Source: Alphaproteobacteria bacterium (lineage in GTDB: Bacteria > Pseudomonadota > Alphaproteobacteria > CACIAM-22H2). From it: a DNA stretch of 41,567 bases. Positions 33,726 through 41,417 of the stretch are shown one piece after another. The translations under genes and the position numbers were made by a program. The first letter of the stretch is position 1; each line of letters opens with the position of its first letter. The DNA lies in NCBI GenBank assembly GCA_016793045.1, contig JAEUKZ010000124.1:1-41567 (forward strand), given 5' to 3'. The notes beneath the pieces were generated by a model that worked only from the letters and a program-made list of their open reading frames with translations, had not been told where the DNA came from and made no database searches.

Positions 33726-34310
33726 ATGTCCGACGCCGAACTGCCTGCGGCGCGCAGCGAGCCGCTGCGGATCCCGCGTACCATCGTCCTGGTCGGCCTC
33801 ATGGGGGCCGGCAAGAGCGCCATCGGCCGCCGTCTCGCGGGGCGGCTCGGCCTGCCGTTCGTCGATGCCGACCGTGAGATCGAGCTCGCCGCCGGCTGCA
33901 CGATCGACGAGATCTTCGAGCGCTTCGGCGAGCCCGCGTTCCGCGACGGCGAGCGGCGGGTGATCCTGCGCCTCCTCGGCGAGCCCGTCCACGTGCTGGC
34001 GACCGGCGGCGGCGCCTTCATCGATCCCGAGATCCGCGCCGCGGTCAAGGCGCGCGGCCTGTCCGTCTGGCTCAAGGCCGATATCGAGCTGCTGGTGCGG
34101 CGGGTGAGCCGGCGCAGCGACCGGCCGCTGCTCAAGCGCGAGGAGCCGCGCGTGGTGCTCGAACGGCTGATGGCGGTGCGTCACCCGATCTATGCCGAAG
34201 CCGACATTACGGTGGAGTCCGCCGACGGTCCGCCCGAGGCGATGGTCGAGCGGGTGATCGCGTCGCTGTCGGCCTGGCTCGACAGCCGCGCCGAACGGGC
34301 GTCGGCATGA
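33726..34310 (+). CDS. aroK: Shikimate kinase
   Basis: A 194-residue kinase that phosphorylates shikimate in aromatic amino acid synthesis. The P-loop is GLMGAGKSAIGRRLA (about 22-36). Substrate residues are in FVDADREIE and FGEPAFRDGERRV, the family motif is LATGGGAF, and the lid has DRPLLKREE. The stop overlaps the aroB start (ATGA), so the two are translationally coupled. It opens a plus-strand operon that diverges from the small membrane-protein/xerD unit across 173 bases. Confidence 0.95.
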   Translation: MSDAELPAARSEPLRIPRTIVLVGLMGAGKSAIGRRLAGRLGLPFVDADREIELAAGCTIDEIFERFGEPAFRDGERRVILRLLGEPVHVLATGGGAFIDPEIRAAVKARGLSVWLKADIELLVRRVSRRSDRPLLKREEPRVVLERLMAVRHPIYAEADITVESADGPPEAMVERVIASLSAWLDSRAERASA

Positions 34311-35410
34311 GCGGCGAGATGCAGACCGTCCGCGTCGAGCTCGGCGCGCGCGCCTACGACGTCCATATCGGACGCGGGCTGCTCGAGCGCGCGCCCGCGC
34401 TGCTGGCGCCGGTGCTGCGCGAGCGCCGCATCTTCGTCGTGTCGGACGAAACCGTCGCCGCCGCGCATTGGCCGCGGCTCGAGCGCGCGCTCGGCCAGGC
34501 CGGCATCGCGGCGACGCTGGTCGTGCTGCCGCCGGGCGAGCGGACCAAGGACTTCGCGCACCTCGAATTGCTGCTCGACCGCATCCTCGACCGCCAGCCG
34601 GAGCGGCGCTCGCTGCTGCTCGCGCTCGGCGGCGGCGTGATCGGCGATCTGGTCGGCCTCGCCGCCAGCCTGCTGCTGCGCGGCGTCGACTTCGTGCAGG
34701 TGCCGACGACGCTGCTGGCGCAGGTCGACAGCTCGGTCGGCGGCAAGACCGCGATCGACACGCGCCACGGCAAGAACCTGGTCGGCAGCTTCCACCAGCC
34801 GCGCCTCGTCCTCGCCGATCTCGATGCGCTCGCGACCCTGCCCGCGCGCGAGCGGCGCGCCGGCTATGCCGAGATCGTCAAGTACGGCCTGATCGATGAA
34901 CCCGCGTTCTTCGACTGGCTCGAGCGCAACGGCGCCGGCGTCGTCGACGGCGACGAGGCGGCGCAGGCGCACGCGGTGGCGCAGAGCGTGCGTGCCAAGG
35001 CGCGCATCGTCGCGGCCGACGAGCGCGAGGGCGGGGCGCGGGCGCTGCTCAATCTCGGCCACACCTTCGGACACGCGATCGAGACCGCGCAGGGCTTCGG
35101 CGGACTGCTGCACGGCGAGGCGGTCGGCGTCGGCATGGTGCTCGCCTTCGACCTCTCGGTCCGGCTCGGACTCTGCCCGGCGGAGGATGCGGCGCGGCTG
35201 CGCCGCCATCTCGGCGCCCTCGGCATGGCGGTGGCGCCGCCCCCGGGGCTCGACCCGCGCCGGCTCGTCGCGCTGATGGGCCACGACAAGAAGGTGCAGG
35301 ACGGGCGGATCACGTTCATCCTCGCGCGCGGCATCGGGCGCGCCTTCGTGACCGCCGACGTGCCGGCGGACGCGGTGCTCGACCTGCTCGGCGCCGCCCT
35401 GGCGGCGTGA
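34307..35410 (+). CDS. aroB: 3-dehydroquinate synthase
   Basis: A 367-residue NAD- and Zn-dependent enzyme that cyclises DAHP to 3-dehydroquinate, step two of the shikimate pathway. Family motifs are intact: LPPGERTKDF, LALGGGVIGDLVGLAAS, VPTTLLAQVDSSVGGKTAID, then metal ligands Glu in GYAEIVKYGLI, His in NLGHTFGHAIE and His in LLHGEAVGVGM. It overlaps aroK by four bases and is followed seven bases later by the CorC-like gene. Confidence 0.96.
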   Translation: MSGEMQTVRVELGARAYDVHIGRGLLERAPALLAPVLRERRIFVVSDETVAAAHWPRLERALGQAGIAATLVVLPPGERTKDFAHLELLLDRILDRQPERRSLLLALGGGVIGDLVGLAASLLLRGVDFVQVPTTLLAQVDSSVGGKTAIDTRHGKNLVGSFHQPRLVLADLDALATLPARERRAGYAEIVKYGLIDEPAFFDWLERNGAGVVDGDEAAQAHAVAQSVRAKARIVAADEREGGARALLNLGHTFGHAIETAQGFGGLLHGEAVGVGMVLAFDLSVRLGLCPAEDAARLRRHLGALGMAVAPPPGLDPRRLVALMGHDKKVQDGRITFILARGIGRAFVTADVPADAVLDLLGAALAA

Positions 35411-35417
35411 GGCGCCG

Positions 35418-36719
35418 ATGGAGCCGACCTTCGATCTGCCGCTGCCGGGCTGGCTCGCCAGCGCGATCATCGTGCTGCTGATGGCCGCATCGGCGTTCTT
35501 TTCGATGGGCGAGACGTCGCTCACCTCGTCGTCGCGCCCGCGCATCCATGCGCTCGCCCGCAAGGGCAGCGCGCGCGCCAAGCTGGTCGACGCGCTGCGC
35601 GACCGCCAGGACGAGGTGCTGTCGGCGATGCTGCTCGGCAACAACCTGGTCAACGTCCTCGCCTCGGCGCTGGCGACCGGCGCGCTGATCGAGCTGTTCG
35701 GCCAGGCGGGCGTCGCCTATGCCGCGGTGATCATGACGCTGCTGATCGTCATCTTCGCCGAGGTGATGCCGAAGACGCTGGCGCTCAACCGCGCCGACCG
35801 CGTCATCCTCGCGATCGCGCCGGCGGTGCACGCTTCGGCGCTGGTGCTGATGCCGGTAAACCGGACGGTGCAGTGGATCGTGCGGCGGACGCTGACGCTG
35901 TTCGGCGGGCATGGCGAGGAAAATACGCCGGGCAAGGCCGCCGACGAACTGCGCGGCGCCATCGAGCTGCACGCCGAGCCGGAAGGACCGGCATCGGAGC
36001 GCGCGATGCTGCGCTCGATCCTCGACCTCGCGGAGGTCCAGCTCGAGCAGATCATGGTCCATCGCCGCCAGGTCTATTCGGTCAACATCGAGCAGCGGCC
36101 GAGTGCGGTGATCGAGCAGGTGCTCGCCGGGCCGCACACCCGCGTGCCGCTCTATCGCGGCCAGCAGGAGAACATCGTCGCGGTGCTGCACGTGCGCGAT
36201 CTGCTGCAGGCGCTGCGCGCCAACCGCGAGAACCCCGACGCCATCAACATCATGGAGATCGCGCAGCGCCCGTGGTTCGTGCCCGAATCGACGCTGCTGA
36301 TCGACCAGCTTTCGGCCTTCCGCCGGCGCCACGAGCATTTCGCGCTGGTCGTCGACGAATACGGCGCCCTGATGGGCGTGGTGACGCTCAACGACATCCT
36401 CGAGGAGATCGTCGGCGACATCGGCGAGCATCCGGCCTCGATGGTGCCGGGCTGCCGTCGCGAGCCCGACGGCAGCTACGTCGTCGACGGGCACGTCGCG
36501 CTGCGCGATCTCAACCGCGAATTCGACTGGCGACTGCCGGACGAGGAGGCCTCGACGATCGCCGGCCTCGTGCTCGAAGAGGCGCGGCGCATTCCCGAGG
36601 TCGGCCAGGTGTTTACCTTCCACGGCTTCCGCTTCGAGATCCTGCGGCGCAAGCGCAACCAGATCGCCGCCGTGCGCATCACCCCGCCCGTCGCCGCGCG
36701 CCAGCGGGCCGTCGCCTGA
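35418..36719 (+). CDS. HlyC/CorC (CNNM-type) transporter with CBS pair
   Basis: A 433-residue membrane protein. A DUF21 domain with about four helices (1-190, starting WLASAIIVLLMAASAFFSMGETSL) is followed by two CBS domains (about 205-330, including MVHRRQVYSV and FALVVDEYGALMGVVTLNDILEEIVGD). A C-terminal CorC_HlyC domain has GSYVVDGHVALRDLNREF and VGQVFTFHGFRFEIL. The family is linked to Mg/Co efflux and the CBS pair probably binds Mg-ATP. It is third in the aroK-aroB operon, an arrangement I recall from related bacteria. Confidence 0.92.
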   Translation: MEPTFDLPLPGWLASAIIVLLMAASAFFSMGETSLTSSSRPRIHALARKGSARAKLVDALRDRQDEVLSAMLLGNNLVNVLASALATGALIELFGQAGVAYAAVIMTLLIVIFAEVMPKTLALNRADRVILAIAPAVHASALVLMPVNRTVQWIVRRTLTLFGGHGEENTPGKAADELRGAIELHAEPEGPASERAMLRSILDLAEVQLEQIMVHRRQVYSVNIEQRPSAVIEQVLAGPHTRVPLYRGQQENIVAVLHVRDLLQALRANRENPDAINIMEIAQRPWFVPESTLLIDQLSAFRRRHEHFALVVDEYGALMGVVTLNDILEEIVGDIGEHPASMVPGCRREPDGSYVVDGHVALRDLNREFDWRLPDEEASTIAGLVLEEARRIPEVGQVFTFHGFRFEILRRKRNQIAAVRITPPVAARQRAVA

Positions 36720-36883
36720 AGCCGGCGCGGCAGGCGGGGCTGGCCGCGACCCCGGCCTTGCGTTATACTGCTTGAAACAAAACGAGAATCGCGGCCGGTA
36801 CAAGGCCGCTGCCCAGTCGAGGAAACGCGGCGTGTCGGCCGTATCCGGGCCGTCGGCATCGCCGGACGCAAGGGAGATACGCC

Positions 36884-37333
36884 ATGCAACGCAAGATCGT
36901 CCCAGACGTGGTGCGCGAGCAGAAGCTCGCCCAGGTACCCGAAACGATGACCGTCCGCGACGCCGCGTCGCTGATGGCCAAACGGCACATCGGCGCCGTG
37001 CTGGTCATGGAGGGTGCGCGGCTGATCGGCATCTTCACCGAACGCGACCTGATGAGCCGCGTCGTCGCCGCGGGCGTCGATCCCGACCGCACGCCGATCG
37101 GTCAGGTGATGACGCGCAACCCGGACACCATCGGCGGCGACGAGGCGGCGATCGAGGCGGTGCGCAAGATGCAGCGCTTCGGCTATCGCCATCTGCCGGT
37201 CGTCCAGGGCGCCCAGGTGGTCGGCATCATCTCGGTGCGCGACCTCTATGCGGCCGTGCTCGACGAACTCGAGGAAGACATCAAGGACCGCGACGCCTTC
37301 ATCCACGGCACGGCTTACGGCGTCAGCAACTAG
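36884..37333 (+). CDS. Stand-alone CBS-pair protein
   Basis: A 149-residue cytoplasmic protein made of two CBS motifs, RDAASLMAKRHIGAVLVMEGARLIGIFTERDLMSRV and EAVRKMQRFGYRHLPVVQGAQVVGIISVRDLY. Such modules dimerise and bind adenosyl nucleotides to sense energy state. The C-terminal HGTAYGVSN tail is not part of the module. Its own 164-base upstream gap contains TATACT, a possible -10 near 36764. It converges on the solute-binding-like gene. The regulated partner is unknown. Confidence 0.9.
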   Translation: MQRKIVPDVVREQKLAQVPETMTVRDAASLMAKRHIGAVLVMEGARLIGIFTERDLMSRVVAAGVDPDRTPIGQVMTRNPDTIGGDEAAIEAVRKMQRFGYRHLPVVQGAQVVGIISVRDLYAAVLDELEEDIKDRDAFIHGTAYGVSN

Positions 37334-37361
37334 CGTTCCACCGCGCGACGTCCGCCCGGCG

Positions 37362-38084
37362 TCACGCCGGCGGCGCCACCGTGAGGCCGCGCACGCGGTG
37401 GCGCGCGATCAGGCCGGCGACGAGGCCGGATGATTTCGCCGCCTCGACGAAGCCGCGCAGGAACGCGGCACCGGCTTCGTTGCTCCTGGCCGTGCCGATC
37501 GCCTGCTGCACTGCGGTGAAGGCCCCGTCGAGAATGCGCGCGCCCGCCAACGCTTCGACATCGGCCAGCAGGCGCGGCCGGAGGCCGGCGAGGGCGTCGA
37601 GCCCTTCGTCGACGAACTGGCGGAACGCCGCGTCGAGCGAATCCGAGCGCACCAGCGACGCGTGCCTGATGTTGCGGGTCAGCCACAGGTCGTAGGCCGT
37701 GCGCGCGGTCACCGCGATGCGACGTCCCGGCTGGTCGACGTCGGCGATCGTTGCGAGCGCCGAGCCCGCGGGCACGAGATAGGTCGCCGCGATCTCGGCA
37801 TAGGCCGGGCTGAACGCGATCTTCGCGGCGCGCGCCGGCTCGGCGCCGATCAGGCCGATGTCCCAGACGTTCATGCCGCCTGCATCGGCGAGCTCGCCCG
37901 GCGTCTTGAACGGAACGAACGCGACGGGCACATCCAGGCGTTCGGCGATCGCACGCGCCATGTCGGGCGCGACGCCGTCGGGCTCGCCCGCGGCGTTGGT
38001 GCCGCTCACCAGCAGGAAGTTGGAGAGATTGATCGCCGCGCGGAGCGCGCCGGTCGGGGCAAGTTCGCTTCTGATATCGGGCAC
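37362..38084 (-). CDS. Family 3 solute-binding-like protein without signal peptide
   Basis: A 240-residue protein with the amino-acid ABC-transporter binding fold: LRAAINLSNFLLVSG, GVAPDMARAIAERLDVPVAFVPF, WDIGLIGAEPARAAKIAFSPAYAEI and the hinge-crossing RIAVTARTAYDLWL. No signal peptide or lipobox is present with any start. I choose GTG 38084, which has CGGAG eight bases upstream; a TTG at 38099 would place that site inside the gene. A cytoplasmic role, such as ligand sensing or enzymatic activity (cyclohexadienyl dehydratase-like folds also look like this), fits better than transport. No permease genes are adjacent. Confidence 0.8.
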   Translation of the reverse strand: MPDIRSELAPTGALRAAINLSNFLLVSGTNAAGEPDGVAPDMARAIAERLDVPVAFVPFKTPGELADAGGMNVWDIGLIGAEPARAAKIAFSPAYAEIAATYLVPAGSALATIADVDQPGRRIAVTARTAYDLWLTRNIRHASLVRSDSLDAAFRQFVDEGLDALAGLRPRLLADVEALAGARILDGAFTAVQQAIGTARSNEAGAAFLRGFVEAAKSSGLVAGLIARHRVRGLTVAPPA

Positions 38085-38197
38085 GGCCAGCTCCGGCAAG
38101 GGATGTCGCGATCAGTATGCGGCGCGGTGCCGTCGCGATCCATCGGCGCGTGACCGGCCCGTCACGCCGATGTCATCGCCGCGGACGACTGCGCCGC

Positions 38198-38245
38198 TTG
38201 ACTCCGCGCGCAGCTCCCATTATTTAACCCATAGGTTATTTAACC
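38198..38245 (+). promoter_or_regulatory. Promoter with overlapping operator for the ArsR-led cluster
   Basis: TTGACT (38198-38203) and TATTTA (38221-38226) are spaced by exactly 17 bases, a good -35 with a moderate -10. TATTTAACC occurs twice as a direct repeat (38221-38229 and 38237-38245). Between the copies TAACC-CATA-GGTTA (38225-38238) makes an inverted repeat. The repeats cover the -10 and the expected transcript start, which is where a repressor such as the encoded ArsR protein would block transcription. Confidence 0.6.
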
Positions 38246-38247
38246 AG

Positions 38248-38616
38248 GTGGTACATAACGTGACACCGCACGACCATCTCAGCACCACGTTCGCCGCGCT
38301 CGCCGATCCGACGCGGCGCGCGATCCTGGCGCGGCTGGCAACCGGCGAGGCGGCGGTGACCGAGCTGGCCGAGCCTTTCGCGATGACGCTTCCGGCCATC
38401 TCGAAGCACCTCAAGGTGCTCGAGCGCGCGGGCCTGATCACGCGCGGCCGCGAGGCGCAGTGGCGGCCGTGCCGGATCCGGCCGGGCGCGCTCAAGCAGG
38501 TCGACGAGTGGCTCGAGCACTACCGCCGCTTCTGGGACGAGAGCCTCGACCGGCTCGACGTCTACCTGCGCACCCTGCAGGGCAAGGCGACGAAGCGCCC
38601 CCGCCGCAAGCCATAG
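38248..38616 (+). CDS. ArsR-family winged-helix regulator (SRPBCC-associated type)
   Basis: A 122-residue regulator from GTG 38248 (118 from GTG 38260, which has a weak AGGTGG site). The DNA-binding domain is FAALADPTRRAILARLATGEAAVTELAEPFAMTLPAISKHLKVLERAGLITRGREAQWRPC in outline, the subgroup commonly paired with AHSA1/SRPBCC proteins. It lacks the ArsR metal-site cysteine cluster; the only cysteine is in RPCRI. Inverted and direct repeats just upstream suggest autorepression of the whole cluster to the end of the window. The inducer is unknown. Confidence 0.88.
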   Translation: MVHNVTPHDHLSTTFAALADPTRRAILARLATGEAAVTELAEPFAMTLPAISKHLKVLERAGLITRGREAQWRPCRIRPGALKQVDEWLEHYRRFWDESLDRLDVYLRTLQGKATKRPRRKP

Positions 38617-38655
38617 CCGCACCGTCCGCAGACACGGGGAATTGGGGAGGAACCA

Positions 38656-39192
38656 ATGCTGGAGATCGTTGCCATCGCCGCCGCCGTGCTCGCGGCCATC
38701 GTCGTCGCGCTGCTCGCCTATGCCGCCACGCGGCCCGACACGTTCCGGATCGCGCGCAGCACGACGATCGACGCGCCGCCCGAATCGATCTTTCCGCTGA
38801 TCGACGATTTCCGGCGCTGGGCCGCGTGGTCGCCCTACGAGAAGCTCGACCCGAACATGACGCGCAGCTTCAGCGGGGCGCCTTCGGGCAGGGGCGCGGT
38901 CTATGAGTGGAACGGCAACAAGAACATCGGCCAGGGGCGCATCGAGGTCACCGAATCGCGCCCGCACGAGAAGGTCGTGCTGAAGCTCGACTTCTTCCGG
39001 CCGTTCGAGGCCCACAACGTCGCCGAATTCACGCTCGAGCCGCAGGGCGGCGCCACCCGCGTCACCTGGGCGATGCACGGCCCCAACCGCTTCATGAGCA
39101 AGCTGATGGGCCTGTGCATGAACTTCGACCGCATGGTCGGCGGCCAGTTCGAGGAAGGCCTCGCCAACCTAAAGGCGCGCGCAGAATCCTAG
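38656..39192 (+). CDS. SRPBCC-family protein with N-terminal membrane anchor
   Basis: A 178-residue protein. An N-terminal hydrophobic helix (EIVAIAAAVLAAIVVALLAYAA, residues 3-24) would anchor it in the inner membrane. A START-like SRPBCC hydrophobic-pocket domain follows: IARSTTIDAPPESIFPLIDDFRRWAAWSPYEKLDPNM, then RVTWAMHGPNRFMSKLMGL. GGAGG precedes the ATG. Proteins of this polyketide-cyclase-like group bind hydrophobic ligands; no enzymatic residues can be named. It is the first structural gene behind the ArsR regulator. Confidence 0.87.
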   Translation: MLEIVAIAAAVLAAIVVALLAYAATRPDTFRIARSTTIDAPPESIFPLIDDFRRWAAWSPYEKLDPNMTRSFSGAPSGRGAVYEWNGNKNIGQGRIEVTESRPHEKVVLKLDFFRPFEAHNVAEFTLEPQGGATRVTWAMHGPNRFMSKLMGLCMNFDRMVGGQFEEGLANLKARAES

Positions 39193-39231
39193 GCAGCCGG
39201 CGGCGCCACCGACCGTTCAAGAAGGAGATCA

Positions 39232-39765
39232 GTGATGGAAGCAATCGCCACGGCGGGCGCGCGCATGACGGACGGCGAGTTCGTCATCAGCCGCACCTTC
39301 GATGCGCCGCGCGACCTCGTGTTCAAGGCGAACACGGACCCCGAGCATCTGAAGCACTGGTGGGGCCCGAAGGGCTTCGCGGTCATCGCCTGCACGGTGG
39401 ACCTGCGCCCCGGCGGCGTCTTCCACTACGGCCTGCGCTCGGCCAACGGGGTGGAAATGTGGGGACGCTGGGTCTATCGCGAGATCGTGGCGCCCGAGCG
39501 GCTTGTCGTCGCCGGCGGCTTTTCCGATCCCCAGGGCGGGCTCGCGCGCAATCCCTTCAGCCCGAGCTGGCCGCTGGAGACGCTGTCGACGTCGACCTTC
39601 ACCGAGAAGGCCGGCAGGACGACCCTGACCATCCATTGGGCGCCGCTGAACCCGACGGAGGAGGAGCGCAAGACCTTCGCCGCCGGACGCGACGGCATGG
39701 AGCAGGGCTTCGCCGGCACCTTCGCGCAGCTCGATGCGCATCTTGCAACGATGCGGGCGAGGTAG
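39232..39765 (+). CDS. SRPBCC/AHSA1-family protein (first of two)
   Basis: A 177-residue soluble protein of the Aha1-C-terminal-like group. It begins DGEFVISRTFDAPRDLVFKANTDPEHLKHWWGPKGF and has the family strands DLRPGGVFHYGL, LVVAGGFSDPQGGL and the closing helix MEQGFAGTFAQLDAHLA. A ribosome site (AAGGAG) lies before the ATG. It is about the same size and fold as the next product and the two are probably diverged duplicates. Likely binds a small hydrophobic ligand; no function assigned. Confidence 0.88.
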   Translation: MMEAIATAGARMTDGEFVISRTFDAPRDLVFKANTDPEHLKHWWGPKGFAVIACTVDLRPGGVFHYGLRSANGVEMWGRWVYREIVAPERLVVAGGFSDPQGGLARNPFSPSWPLETLSTSTFTEKAGRTTLTIHWAPLNPTEEERKTFAAGRDGMEQGFAGTFAQLDAHLATMRAR

Positions 39766-39769
39766 CGCC

Positions 39770-40267
39770 ATGGCGACGATCGACATCCCGGTCGTGCGCG
39801 ACGACGCGCGCGCCATCGTCATGACCCGCGTCCTCGATGCGCCGCGCGCGCTCGTCTTCGCGGCGTGGACCGAACCGCGCCACATGGCGCGCTGGTGGGG
39901 CCCGCACGGCTTCGCCAGCCCGGTCTGCGAACTCGACGTGCGGCCGGGCGGGGCCTGGCGCATCGTCATGCAGGGGCCGGACGGCACCAAGGTTCCGGTC
40001 GGCGGCGTCTATCTCGAGGTCGATCCGCCCCGGCGCCTCGTCTACACCGCGATGGTGGACGAGGAAGCCTCGCGCGGCTGGGAGCACGGACCGCCGCCGC
40101 CTGCGGTCCACATCATCCTCTTCGAGGAACACGGCGCGAAGACGAAGCTCACCGTCGTCACCCAGCTCGAGACCGCTGCCGATCGCGACCGCATCGCGAA
40201 GATGGGTCACGAAGCGGGCATGGGGCAGAGCCTCGAGCGCCTCGCGGCGCTGCTCGCGGAGCGTTGA
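39770..40267 (+). CDS. SRPBCC/AHSA1-family protein (second of two)
   Basis: A 165-residue protein, four bases after the previous gene, with the same fold: IVMTRVLDAPRALVFAAWTEPRHMARWWGPHGF, DVRPGGAWRIVMQGPDG and closing helix GMGQSLERLAALLAER. ATG 39770 has GAGG upstream; an earlier in-frame ATG at 39734 lies inside the previous gene and is rejected. The WWGP motif and overall identity to its neighbour suggest tandem duplication followed by divergence. Confidence 0.9.
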   Translation: MATIDIPVVRDDARAIVMTRVLDAPRALVFAAWTEPRHMARWWGPHGFASPVCELDVRPGGAWRIVMQGPDGTKVPVGGVYLEVDPPRRLVYTAMVDEEASRGWEHGPPPPAVHIILFEEHGAKTKLTVVTQLETAADRDRIAKMGHEAGMGQSLERLAALLAER

Positions 40268-40340
40268 AATTTTCCATCTCGCATCGTCCGTGGCGCCGGC
40301 CGGTCCGACGCCGCAACCACCATCACCAGGGAGCACCACC

Positions 40341-40700
40341 ATGGCCTATGTCGACGGATTCCTCCTGCCGGTCCCGAAGAAGAAGCTGCAGGCCTATCGC
40401 CGCATGGCGCAGAAGGCGGCAAAGATCTGGCGCGAGCACGGCGCGCTCGAGATCCGCGAATGCGTCGGCGAAGACCTCGCCGTGAAGATGGGCGTGCCGT
40501 TCCCGCGCCGCGCCGCGCTCAAGGCCGGCGAGACGGTCGTGTTCTCGTGGATCATGTTCAAGTCGCGCGCCCATCGCGACCGCGTCAACGCCAAGGTCAT
40601 GAAGGACCCGCGCATCTCGAACATGTGCGACCCCAAGGACATGCCCTTCGACTTCAAGCGCATGTGCTACGGCGGCTTCAAGGTCATGGTGGCGGCATAG
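40341..40700 (+). CDS. DUF1428 protein (YbaA-like)
   Basis: A 119-residue soluble protein matching the DUF1428 pattern from end to end: YVDGFLLPVPKKKLQAYRRMAQKAAKIWREHGALEIRECVGEDL, FSWIMFKSRAHRDRVNAKVMKDPR and DMPFDFKRMCYGGFKVMV. The fold is a dimeric alpha/beta barrel, ABM-like. E. coli YbaA belongs here and its role is unknown. It lies 73 bases after the second AHSA1 gene with an AGGGAG site and is probably in the same transcript. Confidence 0.93.
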   Translation: MAYVDGFLLPVPKKKLQAYRRMAQKAAKIWREHGALEIRECVGEDLAVKMGVPFPRRAALKAGETVVFSWIMFKSRAHRDRVNAKVMKDPRISNMCDPKDMPFDFKRMCYGGFKVMVAA

Positions 40701-40728
40701 CCCGCCGCGGCCGGAAAGCGAGGTTCGA

Positions 40729-41376
40729 ATGGCGCTCACGCTCTATTTCCATCCGCTGTCGTCGTACTGCCAGAAGGCGCTCATCGCGCTCTACGAGAAC
40801 GGCACGGCGTTCACGCCGCATTTCGTCGACCTCATGGATCCGGCCGCCCGCGCCGCGTTCATGAAGATCTGGCCGATCGGCAAGTTCCCGGTGCTGCACG
40901 ACGATGCAGGCGACCGGACGATCCCGGAATCGAGCATCATCATCGAGTATCTGGCGCGGCACTACCCGGGGCCGTCCGCGCTCGTGCCTGCCGATCCCGA
41001 TCGCGCCCGTCAGACGCGCATGCGCGACCGCTTCTTCGACAACTACGTGATGACGCCGATGCAGAAGCTCGTCTTCGACCGCATGCGTCCGGAAGGCAAG
41101 GCCGATCCGTACGGCGTCGAGGAAGCCAAGGCGCTGATGGCGCGCGCGCTCGACCTGATCGAGCCCGAAATGGCCACGAAGCGCTGGGCCATGGGCGACG
41201 ACTTCACGATGGCCGACTGCGCCGCGGCGCCGGCGCTGTTCTATGCGGACATGCAGATGCCGTTCGGCGCGACGCACCCGAACACCGCCGCCTATCTCGC
41301 GCGCCTGCGCGAGCGCCCGTCCTATGCGCGCGCGCTGAGGGAGGCGGAGCCCTATCTCGCGCGGGTTCCCCGATAG
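40729..41376 (+). CDS. Glutathione S-transferase family protein
   Basis: A 215-residue cytoplasmic transferase. The N-terminal thioredoxin-like domain opens LYFHPLSSYCQKALIALYENG, with Ser/Cys at the catalytic position. The cis-proline segment is IGKFPVLHDD and the glutathione contact is ESSIIIEYLARHYPG. The helical C-terminal domain includes the N-capping box MGDDFTMADCAAAPALFY. It conjugates or reduces with glutathione, so the cluster may handle an electrophile or lipid-derived stress compound (inference). GCGAGG lies upstream of the ATG. Confidence 0.93.
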   Translation: MALTLYFHPLSSYCQKALIALYENGTAFTPHFVDLMDPAARAAFMKIWPIGKFPVLHDDAGDRTIPESSIIIEYLARHYPGPSALVPADPDRARQTRMRDRFFDNYVMTPMQKLVFDRMRPEGKADPYGVEEAKALMARALDLIEPEMATKRWAMGDDFTMADCAAAPALFYADMQMPFGATHPNTAAYLARLRERPSYARALREAEPYLARVPR

Positions 41377-41417
41377 CGGCGCGCCCGCAGGCAGCCACAC
41401 CAGGAGGAGGAGAGACC

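Noticed and set aside
37356-37370. CCGGCG-TCA-CGCCGG stem between the convergent CBS and solute-binding genes
   Set aside because: It overlaps the stop codon of the solute-binding gene and has a 6-bp stem with a 3-base loop. Position fits a terminator, but the evidence is too thin to list.
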